Of a DNA stretch of 64,000 bases, positions 18,258 through 26,594 are shown piece by piece. Source of the stretch: Pseudochelatococcus contaminans. Lineage in GTDB: Bacteria; Pseudomonadota; Alphaproteobacteria; Rhizobiales; Beijerinckiaceae. How positions within the stretch are numbered: the first letter of the stretch is position 1; each line of letters starts with the position of its first letter. Position numbers and translations under genes: made by a program. The notes under the pieces were generated by a model. The model saw only the letters and a program-made list of their open reading frames with translations, ran no database searches and was not told the origin of the DNA. The DNA is taken from NCBI RefSeq assembly GCF_014195635.1, contig NZ_JACICC010000006.1, positions 1 through 64,000 of the forward strand. The letters run 5' to 3'.

Positions 18258-19466
18258 CTACCCCGCTTTTTTCAGGAAGCCAGCGATCTGGCGATAGTTT
18301 GCCGCCACTTCCTCGACTTCTTCAGGGGTGATCAGATCCTCGATCCGGTCGTCCGGTCCCTTGACGCGCGCTGCCGCAATGTCGAGTACACGCTCTGGTC
18401 CGGACTTGCGGTTGTTGAGAACGACGTTCGTCGTGACTGGAAGGCGTGTCGCCTCATAGGCGAGGAGACCTTCAGGCCCCGGTTGCGTGGCCAGCGCATC
18501 GGCAAGCGCCTGCGCGTCGATGATCGCCTGGGACGCGCCGTTGGCGCCTATCGGATACATGGGATGCGCGGCGTCGCCCAACAGCGTCACCCGGCCTTGC
18601 GTCCACCACGGCAGCGGATCGCGGTCGATCATCGGATATTGGGTAATGTGCTGCGTGTTCCCGAGCAGGGCTGGAATATCGATGTCCGGCATCCGGAAGC
18701 CCAGAAACTCGGCAATGAAGTCGCGGTCGCCTTCCCGGGTCCAGTCGGCGTCATCGGCGGCGCGCGGCTGATCGTGACGCACCTCTGCGACCCAGTTGAT
18801 GAGCGCCTGGTCCTCACGCGCTGCGCGGCCGCTGATGGGATAACAGACGAACTTCACGTTGTGGTCGCCGGCGATGAACATGGTGCGGCCGTCGGCGAAA
18901 GGCGCTTGCAGGTTGGCGCCGCGCCACATCATCGTGCCCTCGTAATGGGCTGGCCCCTCATCGGGATGAAGCTGCCGACGCACTTGCGACCGGAAGCCGT
19001 CGGCGCCGATCAGCAGATCGGCGTCGTGGAACGTGCCGTCGGCAAATGTAGCGCGAACACCGTAATCATCCTGCGAGAAACTGGCGATGGCCTTGCCGGC
19101 TGTCACCGTCTCGTGGCCCAGACGGGAGCGAACCGTGTCGAGCAGCAGGAATTGCAACTCCCCCCGATGGATCGAATACTGGGGATGTTCGAAACCGGCC
19201 TCGACGGAGCGTGGATCGGACTGGATCAGGTGGCCGAAGCGCGTGCGATACTCGATAGCGCGGGTGCGGATGGCCATCTCGTCGAGTGCATCGGCCAGCC
19301 CCAATCCGCGCAGGACGCCCGAGGCGTGAGGCATGAGATTAATGCCGACACCCAGAGGCTGCAGAGTTTCAACCGCTTCGAAAACCCGGACTTCATGCCC
19401 TTTTTCATGCAGGCACAGTGCGGCTGTCAGCCCGCCGATACCGGCACCCGCAATTGCAATTTTCAT
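18258..19466 (-). CDS. FAD-dependent aromatic hydroxylase (salicylate hydroxylase / PhzS-like)
   Basis: A 402-residue class A flavoprotein monooxygenase. It has the dinucleotide-binding GAGIGG at residues 7-12, the FAD/NADPH motif LLIGADGFRSQVRR in the middle and the ribose-binding motif LLGDAAHPMYPIGANGASQAI near residue 280. Start 19466 was chosen because the Rossmann strand MKIAIAGAG begins there. It is the first gene of the minus-strand operon with maleylacetate reductase 1, hydroxyquinol dioxygenase 1 and an aromatic-acid importer. A plausible reaction is oxidative decarboxylation of a dihydroxybenzoate (for example 2,4-dihydroxybenzoate) to hydroxyquinol; this is inferred from context. 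Confidence 0.85.
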   Translation of the reverse strand: MKIAIAGAGIGGLTAALCLHEKGHEVRVFEAVETLQPLGVGINLMPHASGVLRGLGLADALDEMAIRTRAIEYRTRFGHLIQSDPRSVEAGFEHPQYSIHRGELQFLLLDTVRSRLGHETVTAGKAIASFSQDDYGVRATFADGTFHDADLLIGADGFRSQVRRQLHPDEGPAHYEGTMMWRGANLQAPFADGRTMFIAGDHNVKFVCYPISGRAAREDQALINWVAEVRHDQPRAADDADWTREGDRDFIAEFLGFRMPDIDIPALLGNTQHITQYPMIDRDPLPWWTQGRVTLLGDAAHPMYPIGANGASQAIIDAQALADALATQPGPEGLLAYEATRLPVTTNVVLNNRKSGPERVLDIAAARVKGPDDRIEDLITPEEVEEVAANYRQIAGFLKKAG

Positions 19467-20104
19467 GATGGTATCTCCCTTGATGGCTTGTCTTTTCGCA
19501 GGCATTCATGGACAGGCGTGGGAACGGAGCGATCGTCCATGTTCCGCACACGAAGTTGTATTGCGAAGAAAATAATGCTGTCCGCACGAGTATGTGTTCC
19601 TCGGCAGGAGCAATATTTGTCATGCGTATTGTTGTTAATACTTATAGTGCCTAGCTTGTTGTCTTATCTGTATTCTGTTTTTTTGAAGGCACTTGCTTTG
19701 TTCCTGGGGAATAGTCCGCGGACAGAGAGTCCGCAAAGGCTACTCTCCGGCGGGCATTCATAAAACTCATCGACATCTGAAGAATGAGGGGTTCGCGTCA
19801 GTGGACGCAATTGTCATTCCCGGCTGCCCCTTGCAGTCGATCGATCATTACCGAAAGCACTCTCTCGCATCCGGGCATGCCAAACAGTGGCAGATACGAT
19901 GAAGATTGGCTTGATATGACATGCACGCTGGCGATTTGGCGTCTGCGCACAGGCTTCCTCCCGATTGCTTATTGTTACATCCGCAACAGTAAGGCAGGTT
20001 GACCATATTAGTCAAGCCCCCTGACGAGTGGTCGGCATTCGAGACGATGACGCCGGTGGATCAAGAGGGCCGGGCGCCGTTGATGAGTAAACACAGGTCG
20101 TTGG
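19467..20104. other. Gene-free stretch upstream of the flavin hydroxylase operon
   Basis: This 638-bp stretch separates the MarR gene from the flavin hydroxylase, both on the minus strand. It has lower GC than the neighbouring genes in parts (for example around 19620-19690) and must hold the hydroxylase promoter. A small TTGAC/GTCAA inverted repeat lies at 19999-20015. No gene is supportable. Confidence 0.4.
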
Positions 20105-20584
20105 TTATGAATCGAGTGTGTCGAATGTGGCCGCATAGGTTGTCAGGCCATTGATGATTGCATCCATGACCTTGGCGCCAAGTTCCGCGCGCATCTCGGC
20201 CTCGGCGATATCGACGGCGGCGCGAAATGATTCCAGCCACTTGACTCCGGTTGGGGTGAAAATGATAAGCCGGGCTCGCCTGTCGCTCGGGTCTTCCGTG
20301 CGATCGACAAGACCAAGGCTTGCACATTGATCGACCAGTTCGCCCATCGCCTGCTTGCTCATGGAGGCGCGCCGCGCCAGTTCCGTCAGGCGCGTGCCGC
20401 CGATATCGAGATTGCGGGTTAGATTGATATGAGCGATCCGCGCTTCGGCGTGGCCTTTCTCGCTCATGATGTCGAGAACCCGTGCCTCGAAGCGGCGCAC
20501 TGCGTTATTGAGCAAACGGCCGATATTGGCATGCCGCCAGGTTGTGCCGACAAGGGCAGCTGTTTCTTCCGGCGTCGTAGCCAT
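20105..20584 (-). CDS. MarR-family transcriptional regulator
   Basis: A 159-residue winged-helix regulator with the MarR order: helical dimer region, recognition helix TRLTELARRASMSKQAMGELVDQC at about 74-97, wing LVDRTEDPSDRRARLI and C-terminal dimer helix. It starts in a TGATG overlap with the preceding TetR gene; a TTG three bases upstream gives an alternative start. The pair is co-transcribed, and divergent from flavin hydroxylase 2. MarR proteins in aromatic clusters commonly respond to the phenolic substrate. It may control either hydroxyquinol operon. Confidence 0.85.
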   Translation of the reverse strand: MATTPEETAALVGTTWRHANIGRLLNNAVRRFEARVLDIMSEKGHAEARIAHINLTRNLDIGGTRLTELARRASMSKQAMGELVDQCASLGLVDRTEDPSDRRARLIIFTPTGVKWLESFRAAVDIAEAEMRAELGAKVMDAIINGLTTYAATFDTLDS

Positions 20585-21243
20585 CAATCCTCAGGGGTTA
20601 GAGCGGGATGGTGGCGGGAGGCCAGCTCACGAGCTGCTTCGGTTCCGATGCCCGTCATGCAGAGCAGGGCAACCACCGCTTCGTGAAGCTTCTTTTCCGG
20701 CAAGTTCCCGGTGGTGATTGTCAGGCTTATGCCGACGATTGCATGTGTCGACATCTTCCAGACCAGATCCGGATCGCCCACCGAGAAGCGTCCCGCTTCG
20801 GATGCCTGCCGGAGATCACGGATGGCGAAAGGCCCCATACGGCGGAATATGGCGTCTGCGATCACCTCCGAGCGGTTGAGCAATTGCCTCCAGCGTATAT
20901 CTCCCGTGGCGGTTTCCAGTACCATGCGAACGCCATAGGCATAGACCTGTGCCGGATCGTCAAACGTATTGGTAACATTTTCGATGCGCAGTGCGAGATC
21001 GTGCATCATCTCTTCAAGCACTGCGACGGCGAGATCATCTTTCGAGCGAAAGTAATTGTATATGGTCCCGGCACCGACATCGGCACGCTCGGCGATTTCC
21101 AGCATGGTCGCCGCGTCGACGCCCTTTTCGCTCATGATCCGTCGGGCGGCATCGATAAGGGCGTCGCGAACACGCCGCTTGCGGCGTGCCACCCGCCCCT
21201 CGTGCAGATCCGGTGTCGACGTCATCGCCAGTTCGATTCTCAC
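20584..21243 (-). CDS. TetR-family transcriptional regulator
   Basis: A 219-residue protein with a canonical TetR DNA-binding domain at about 20-66 (DALIDAARRIMSEKGVDAATMLEIAERADVGAGTIYNYFRSKDDL). The ligand domain is of ordinary length, with no strong subfamily signature. An internal ATG at 21225 is another possible start. It is divergent from the flavin hydroxylase at 21664, and palindromic sequence resembling an operator lies between them at 21512-21551. Probably the repressor of the plus-strand hydroxyquinol operon. Confidence 0.87.
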   Translation of the reverse strand: MRIELAMTSTPDLHEGRVARRKRRVRDALIDAARRIMSEKGVDAATMLEIAERADVGAGTIYNYFRSKDDLAVAVLEEMMHDLALRIENVTNTFDDPAQVYAYGVRMVLETATGDIRWRQLLNRSEVIADAIFRRMGPFAIRDLRQASEAGRFSVGDPDLVWKMSTHAIVGISLTITTGNLPEKKLHEAVVALLCMTGIGTEAARELASRHHPALTPED

Positions 21244-21511
21244 TATTGTCCGATCAGGGACTGAATAAACCGCGTTCGTGTCCTTCGCAACTGAGGGTCT
21301 TCATATGCGAATGGCCGCACATGCGAACGATGCGACCGGGTTCCTGGCTTAGGTCGGTACTATGCACGATCCCATCGGCAGCCAGATGCTCCGTGTCCCA
21401 TTTTTCATACCGGATTTTTTGTGCCACGAGCAACGGCACAGCATGCAAAATGATAAAAATATCATTTATTATCAATATGTTATAAAACATTGACATGACG
21501 CAAACATTCCA

Positions 21512-21559
21512 GAAACTGAATTAGTTTCAAACTTGACGATTATTCAGTTTCGATATATT
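21512..21559 (+). promoter_or_regulatory. Candidate promoter with two GAAACTGAAT operator copies
   Basis: A perfect inverted repeat GAAACT-GAATT-AGTTTC spans 21512-21528, and a second, inverted copy (ATTCAGTTTC) occupies 21542-21551. The latter lies between a TTGACG at 21533 and a TATATT at 21554, which would make a -35/-10 pair with a short 15-bp spacer, about 100 bp before the hydroxylase start. This suggests repression by the divergent TetR or its MarR partner. The interval 21244-21663 holds no gene. Confidence 0.5.
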
Positions 21560-21663
21560 CGAGAGTCACCGAACATCGAAAACCACTCGAAAAAAAGAAT
21601 GTGGCGATGCGGTGTGGTGTGATCGATTGGCGCACCGCATGCCAATTTGGGAGGATAGTCAGG

Positions 21664-23292
21664 ATGACAGTCGCTTCGACTGCCGCACCCGTTGCCGGCA
21701 CCGATCATGAAGCCGATGTCGCCATTGTTGGCGGCGGCCCTGTAGGTACGTTCCTTGCGATATTGCTGGGCCGTCAGGGGAGGAGAGTCACCCTCGTCGA
21801 ACGCTGGTCGATCCCCTATGGTCGGCCACGGGCGGTGACATTCGATCACGAGATCGCCCGAATTCTTGCGCTTCTCGGTATCGATTCAGAAAACGATCCG
21901 GCAATCAACTATCACGACGAGCTTTATTACTGGAAAGACGCCGCCGGTGAAGATCTCCAGATCGTCGATTGGCAGAGCGTGTCAGCGTCTGGCTGGCGTG
22001 TGCGCTACTGGTTCAACCAGCCGGATCTCGAGACCAGGCTCACGCGCATCGCCGACAGCTATCCGACAATCACGCATCTTCGCGGCTACGAGGCCGCGGG
22101 CCTTGAACAGGATGCGGACAGTGCGACCCTGACGCTGCGGCGCACCCCGGCGGAGGCGCCGGACGACAACGAAACGCGGACTATCCGCGCCAGTTACGTT
22201 GTCGGCGCCGATGGCGCCAACAGCTTCGTGCGTCAGGCGCTGGGCATCGAGAACGAGGACAAGGGCTATTTCTTCGACTGGCTCATCCTCGACATGATCC
22301 CCCACGAGGAATACACCGCGTCTCCCGCGCAATGGCAGCTTTGTGATCCTCGGCGCCCGACGACGATCGTGCCCGGTGGGCCTGGACGGCGGCGTTGGGA
22401 ATACATGGTGCTGCCGCATGAAAACCCCGAGGAAATCGCGAAGGAAGACAATGCCTGGAAGCTGCTTGAGCCATGGGGCATGACGCCGGAGAACGCGACG
22501 CTGGAGCGTAGCGCCGTCTACCGCTTCCAGGCACGCTGGGCGAAGGTCTGGAACGTTGGCCGATGCGCGATCGCTGGTGACGCGGCCCACCTCATGCCTC
22601 CCTTCGCGGGTGAGGGCATGTGTGCTGGCATTCGCGACGCCTTCGCGCTCGGCTGGCGTCTGAACGGCATACTCGAAGGCAAACTCGCGGCCGATGTGCT
22701 GGACAGCTACACGACTGAGCGTCTGGAACATGCCAAGCACTACATTCATTTCAGCCAGGAACTCGGCAAGATCATTTGCATTTCCGATCCTGAAGAGGCG
22801 GCCGCTCGCGACCGACATATGAAGGAGGAACTGGCGGCACGCAACTTCAGGCCGGTGCCGACCGACGTCTGTCAACTCGGCCCCGGTGCGTGGTGCAAGG
22901 GCACTGCCCATGCGGGTGAGCTGTCGGTACAAGGGGTTGTGCAGGCCGGCGACAAGCGGGATCGATTTGACCAGATCGTCGGCTCCGGCTGGATGGTCAT
23001 TGGCTTCGATCATGATCCAGCGACCGCTCTCACGGCCGATCAACTGGCGCAACTGTCATTCCTCGACGGGCGGACAGTGAAGATCGGCTCTGCTGGCGCG
23101 GAGGCTGATGTCATAGATGTCGAAGGCACTTACGCACGCTGGCTGGAAGAACTCGACGCGACCTATGTTCTGCTGCGGCCGGACTTCTATGTCGCGGCGA
23201 CCGCCCGGTCGCCCGAGGACCTGCGGCGCAGCTTCGGCGAGGTGATGGCACGCATTCATGCGCGCTCGCCGGTCCAGCTTGCTGTCGCGTAA
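21664..23292 (+). CDS. FAD-dependent aromatic hydroxylase (MhpA/resorcinol hydroxylase-like)
   Basis: A 542-residue phenol-hydroxylase-type class A flavoprotein with GGGPVG at residues 23-28, DG motif VVGADGANSFVRQALG near 180 and GD motif IAGDAAHLMPPFAGEGMCAGIRDAFALGW near 300. The C-terminal 120 residues form the thioredoxin-like extension usual in this subfamily. Start 21664 has GGGAGGATAG upstream. It heads the operon hydroxylase 2, maleylacetate reductase 2, hydroxyquinol dioxygenase 2 and tautomerase-like gene, so hydroxylation of resorcinol or a related phenol to hydroxyquinol is the likely role. It is only distantly related to hydroxylase 1, implying two entry routes. Confidence 0.87.
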   Translation: MTVASTAAPVAGTDHEADVAIVGGGPVGTFLAILLGRQGRRVTLVERWSIPYGRPRAVTFDHEIARILALLGIDSENDPAINYHDELYYWKDAAGEDLQIVDWQSVSASGWRVRYWFNQPDLETRLTRIADSYPTITHLRGYEAAGLEQDADSATLTLRRTPAEAPDDNETRTIRASYVVGADGANSFVRQALGIENEDKGYFFDWLILDMIPHEEYTASPAQWQLCDPRRPTTIVPGGPGRRRWEYMVLPHENPEEIAKEDNAWKLLEPWGMTPENATLERSAVYRFQARWAKVWNVGRCAIAGDAAHLMPPFAGEGMCAGIRDAFALGWRLNGILEGKLAADVLDSYTTERLEHAKHYIHFSQELGKIICISDPEEAAARDRHMKEELAARNFRPVPTDVCQLGPGAWCKGTAHAGELSVQGVVQAGDKRDRFDQIVGSGWMVIGFDHDPATALTADQLAQLSFLDGRTVKIGSAGAEADVIDVEGTYARWLEELDATYVLLRPDFYVAATARSPEDLRRSFGEVMARIHARSPVQLAVA

Positions 23293-23305
23293 TGAGGGCT
23301 GGGCC

Positions 23306-24361
23306 ATGGTCGATACATTTATCTGCACTGTCAATCCGGCCCGGGTCGTCTTCGGGCGCGGCACTCTCGGGAATGTTGCTTCGGAGGTGACGCGGCTCGG
23401 ATGCAAGCGCGCGCTGGTGCTGGCAACGCCGTTCCAGAAAGCCGATGCCGAGCGGCTGGCCGCGCAACTCGGTGAACTGGCAGCCGGCGTTTTCGCCGGG
23501 GCGGCCATGCACACTCCCGTGTCGGTCACCGAAGAGGCCGTGGCCGCGTTTGCGGGCATCGGCGCGGATTGCGTGGTGTCTTACGGCGGCGGTTCGACGA
23601 TCGGGCTCGGCAAGGCTATCGCATGGCGGAACGATACGCCGCAGATCGTCGTGGCGACAACCTATGCGGGATCGGAGGTGACGCCGATCCTTGGGGAAAC
23701 CGAGGGGGGTCTCAAGACCACCCGGCGCGATCCGCGCATCCTTCCGGAAACGGTCATTTACGACCCCGAACTCACGACCGGCCTGCCGGTGGCGATGAGC
23801 GTTGCCAGCGGACTCAACGCCATGGCGCATGCGGTCGAGGCGCTGTATGCGCAGGACCGCAATCCGATCGCGTCACTGCAGGCCGTCGAGGGAATTCGCG
23901 CGCTGAAGCAGGCATTGCCCCGCATCGTCGAGACGCCGCACGATATCGAGGCGCGTTCCGGTGCTCTCTACGGCTCCTGGCTTTGCGGAACGGTTCTTGG
24001 TTCGGTGGGAATGGCGCTGCACCACAAGCTCTGCCACACGCTGGGCGGCAGCTTCGATCTCCCCCACGCCGAAACCCATGCGATCCTGCTGCCCCATTCC
24101 GCAGCATACAACGCCGAAGCTGCCGCAACGGAACTCGCGCCCGTCGCCGAACTCTTCGGTGGCTCCATCGGCGGCGGACTCTACGACTTCGCCGCATCCC
24201 TCAATGCTCCGCTGGCCCTCAGGGATATCGGACTCGCCGAGAGCGATCTCGACCGCGCCGCCGACCTCGCGGTGAAAAACCCCTACTGGAACCCGCGTCC
24301 CATCGAGCGCGACGCCATCCGCGCGCTGCTGCAAAGCGCATGGCAGGGCACTCGCCCGTAA
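23306..24361 (+). CDS. Maleylacetate reductase, copy 2
   Basis: A 351-residue iron-type alcohol dehydrogenase family enzyme reducing maleylacetate to 3-oxoadipate. Motifs are YGGGSTIGLGKAIAW, ATTYAGSEVTPILGETEGG and MALHHKLCHTLGG. Start 23306 lies 13 bp after the hydroxylase stop; the longer frame from 23258 would overlap it. The N-terminal two thirds (to about residue 221) differ from copy 1, whereas the C-terminal third is nearly identical at DNA level, with the sharp boundary at 23971. Confidence 0.92.
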   Translation: MVDTFICTVNPARVVFGRGTLGNVASEVTRLGCKRALVLATPFQKADAERLAAQLGELAAGVFAGAAMHTPVSVTEEAVAAFAGIGADCVVSYGGGSTIGLGKAIAWRNDTPQIVVATTYAGSEVTPILGETEGGLKTTRRDPRILPETVIYDPELTTGLPVAMSVASGLNAMAHAVEALYAQDRNPIASLQAVEGIRALKQALPRIVETPHDIEARSGALYGSWLCGTVLGSVGMALHHKLCHTLGGSFDLPHAETHAILLPHSAAYNAEAAATELAPVAELFGGSIGGGLYDFAASLNAPLALRDIGLAESDLDRAADLAVKNPYWNPRPIERDAIRALLQSAWQGTRP

Positions 24362-25175
24362 CCGGAGCGGACAAACAACGATAACGACGGAGGAAACGAT
24401 CGTGACAGCCTACTTCACCGAAGAAGGCTCAGTCGATGCTGTCAATGCCCGCATGGGATCGGACATCAATCCGCGACTGGCCGAAATCATGACCTGCCTC
24501 GTCAGGCACCTGCATGCGTTCGCGAAGGAAATCCAGCTCACGCAGGAAGAGTGGGAAATCGGTATCGACTTCCTCACCCGCACCGGTCAGATCTGCAGCG
24601 GGGAGCGGCAGGAGTTCATCCTGCTCTCGGACACGCTCGGCTTCTCCATGCTGGTCGACGCCATCAACAACCGCCGCCCGCAAGGCGCGACGGAGAACAC
24701 GGTGTTCGGCCCGTTCCATGTCTTGGGCGCGCCGGTGCGGCAGATGGGGGACACCATCAGCCTCGACGGCAAGGGCGAGAGCTGCCTCTTCGAGGGCCGC
24801 GTCATCGACCTCGACGGCAATCCCATCGCGGGCGCGCGCATCGACGTGTGGTCGGACAACGACGAGGGCTACTATGACGTACAGCAGCCGGATATCCAGC
24901 CGAAATGGAACAATCGCGGCATCTTCGTTACCGGCGCCGACGGCCGGTACAGCTTCATCGGCATCAAGCCGGTGTCCTACCCGATCCCGGACGATGGCCC
25001 TGTCGGGCAGATGCTGGGTCATCTGGGACGCCACCCCTATCGCCCGGCGCACACCCACTACATGGTGACCGCCGAGGGATACCAGAAACTGGTGACGCAT
25101 ACGTTTGTGGGGGAGGATCCCTACCTGACCTCCGACACTGTGTTCGGTGTCAAGCAATCCCTCGTCGCGCCTTTC
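23971..25175 (+). repeat. Right arm of the 1205-bp inverted repeat
   Basis: Matches the reverse complement of 16381-17585 without indels. The arms are 6385 bp apart and inverted. Both hold the same portions of the reductase and dioxygenase genes, including an identical spacer with the ribosome-binding site GGAGGAAACGATC. Homologous recombination between the arms would invert the segment between them and re-join both reductase genes in frame. Confidence 0.92.
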
Positions 25176-25313
25176 CAGAGCGTGCGCGACGGAAAAACCA
25201 TATGGCGATCGCACTTTGATTTCGTACTCGTGCCGGAGCAGGGCATCGCCTATCATGACGAGACTTCAACCACGGGAGAAAAGCATGCCGCTGCTCAAGA
25301 TCTATGCCGATAA
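24402..25313 (+). CDS. Hydroxyquinol 1,2-dioxygenase, copy 2
   Basis: A 303-residue intradiol dioxygenase starting with GTG in the same context (GGAGGAAACGATC) where copy 1 uses ATG. Iron ligands are as in copy 1: Tyr157/158, Tyr193, His217 and His219. Only a few residues differ before residue 258 (for example Leu for Val in FHVLGAP, Arg for Trp in DGRYSF). After that the C-terminus diverges, is longer, and ends inside the next gene with a 29-bp overlap, so the last residues may be recent read-through into a new junction. Confidence 0.93.
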   Translation: MTAYFTEEGSVDAVNARMGSDINPRLAEIMTCLVRHLHAFAKEIQLTQEEWEIGIDFLTRTGQICSGERQEFILLSDTLGFSMLVDAINNRRPQGATENTVFGPFHVLGAPVRQMGDTISLDGKGESCLFEGRVIDLDGNPIAGARIDVWSDNDEGYYDVQQPDIQPKWNNRGIFVTGADGRYSFIGIKPVSYPIPDDGPVGQMLGHLGRHPYRPAHTHYMVTAEGYQKLVTHTFVGEDPYLTSDTVFGVKQSLVAPFQSVRDGKTIWRSHFDFVLVPEQGIAYHDETSTTGEKHAAAQDLCR

Positions 25314-25617
25314 AACGATTGAGGCCGGACGCAAGGACAGACTCGCGAAGGCGTTGCCCGCCTTGCGCGAGCTGGTGTGCCGCGAGCTGAAGGTGGATGC
25401 TTCACTATGTCAGATCGGGATCGTGGATGTTCACGGTCTGGAGGATCAGACGCGGATTTCCGTTGAAATTCAGCTGCTGCCCAAACCGGAGCGAACGCGC
25501 GAAGTGGTTGTGGCGGTTGCAGGAAAAATCCGCGACTTTCTGGCTCAGGAATCGCAGGAACATGTGGCGGTACGCGTGAGTGCCATTGATCCCGAGACCT
25601 ATGTGGTCCTTCGGTGA
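25285..25617 (+). CDS. Small tautomerase-superfamily-like protein
   Basis: A 110-residue protein starting MPLLKIYADKTIEAGRKDRL. The Pro directly after Met and the beta-alpha start resemble the tautomerase superfamily (4-oxalocrotonate tautomerase, CHMI, MIF), where Pro1 is the catalytic base. The length fits the CHMI/MIF-like group. The C-terminus is EHVAVRVSAIDPETYVVLR. It overlaps the dioxygenase 2 gene by 29 bp and ends the operon. A role in handling the enol/keto forms of maleylacetate is possible but unproven. Confidence 0.6.
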   Translation: MPLLKIYADKTIEAGRKDRLAKALPALRELVCRELKVDASLCQIGIVDVHGLEDQTRISVEIQLLPKPERTREVVVAVAGKIRDFLAQESQEHVAVRVSAIDPETYVVLR

Positions 25618-25623
25618 TCGGGA

Positions 25624-25650
25624 TCGCCTCACCGGCGGCCGGTGAGGCGA
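25624..25650. terminator. Strong hairpin between convergent operons
   Basis: A perfect 12-bp stem TCGCCTCACCGG / CCGGTGAGGCGA with a 3-nt CGG loop, 7 bp after the tautomerase-like stop and 37 bp from the IclR stop on the other strand. It has no T-tract, but its position suggests a bidirectional terminator or transcript-end stabiliser. Confidence 0.65.
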
Positions 25651-25686
25651 ACAGCGCCATGACTGGCCGCAGACCGCGCGTGTTGA

Positions 25687-26448
25687 TCAGTGCAGGATTT
25701 TCCGGATTTCATCCCGGAGGTCCAGCAGGGCCGGAAGATATCGCGACACGAGTATCCCGGCGTCGTCGCCCTGTGTCGGAAGTCCGACATTGAGCGCGGC
25801 CACCGTCGCGCCGCGCGCGTTCAATAGCGGGACGGCAATAGAGCGCAATCCCATCTCCACCTCCTGATCGATGGCGGCATAGCCTTGCTCGCGTGCAAGC
25901 CCGATCCGTGCCACCACCGCTTCCGGATCGGTCAGCGTCAGGGGCGTTCGGGCGGTGAGCAGTCTGATGGCGATACGCCGCCGCGCCTCGTCCTCCGGCA
26001 GGGCGGCAAGCAGCACGCGGCCCATGGACGTGCAATAGGCGGGCAGGCGCGAGCCGGGCATCAGCGCAATCGACATCACCTTCCGCTGCGCCGCCCGCGC
26101 GACGTAGACGATCTCGTCCTCATCGAGAATCGACACCGACGTGCTCTCGCCCAGCGCATCGGACAGACGATCGAGCCACGGCTGCACGATCTGCGGCAGC
26201 GGCATCGTGGCGAGACAGGCCGTGCCGAGCCGCAGCACGCGCGGCGTCAGCGTGAAGAACTTGCCGTCATAGTCCGCATAACCCGCCTGCGCCAGCGTCA
26301 ACAGGCAGCGCCGGGCCGTGGCCCGGTCGAGGCCGCTTGCTGTCGCCACGTCGGTGATGGACTGGCGGGGACGACTGGCCGCGAACGTTTCAATAACGGC
26401 AAGTCCCTTGGCGAGACCTCCCATCGTGTCGCGCGGGCTGATGCTCAT
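25687..26448 (-). CDS. IclR-family regulator of the PcaR/PcaU/PobR type
   Basis: A 253-residue protein with an N-terminal winged helix (GLAKGLAVIETFAASRPRQSITDVATASGLDRATARRCLLTL) and a C-terminal GAF-like effector domain (SVSILDEDEIVYVARAAQRK, then LPAYCTSMGRVLLAAL). These are hallmarks of the beta-ketoadipate-pathway IclR branch. Start 26448 has AAGGGAG upstream; the frame extends to 26505. It is divergent from pcaI, and a 17-bp palindrome very like known PcaU/PobR sites lies between them. It probably activates pcaIJF in response to a pathway intermediate. Confidence 0.88.
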   Translation of the reverse strand: MSISPRDTMGGLAKGLAVIETFAASRPRQSITDVATASGLDRATARRCLLTLAQAGYADYDGKFFTLTPRVLRLGTACLATMPLPQIVQPWLDRLSDALGESTSVSILDEDEIVYVARAAQRKVMSIALMPGSRLPAYCTSMGRVLLAALPEDEARRRIAIRLLTARTPLTLTDPEAVVARIGLAREQGYAAIDQEVEMGLRSIAVPLLNARGATVAALNVGLPTQGDDAGILVSRYLPALLDLRDEIRKILH

Positions 26449-26471
26449 CGGCGGAACTCCCTTGCAGGGCT

Positions 26472-26488
26472 TGTGCGAATATCGAACA
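26472..26488. promoter_or_regulatory. Candidate PcaR/PcaU-type operator
   Basis: A 17-bp imperfect palindrome TGTGCGA-ATA-TCGAACA (6 of 7 arm positions match). On the minus strand it reads TGTTCGATATTCGCACA, close to the motif I recall for Acinetobacter PcaU and PobR sites. A wider TTGTGCG/CGCACAA inverted pair brackets it (26471-26477 and 26501-26507). It lies between divergent iclR and pcaI genes. Confidence 0.6.
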
Positions 26489-26594
26489 AATAACGCATAG
26501 CGCACAAATCGTCTTGCTGTCCAGATCGTGGGGGCCTAGATCTGCGAACAGGAAACGGCTCCGGCGCGCCGGGGCGATCAGGAGGGACATCCCG

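Noticed and set aside
18252-19763. 503-codon plus-strand frame across the flavin hydroxylase
   Set aside because: Antisense to a gene with clear FAD motifs; its end in the intergenic region carries no recognisable fold.
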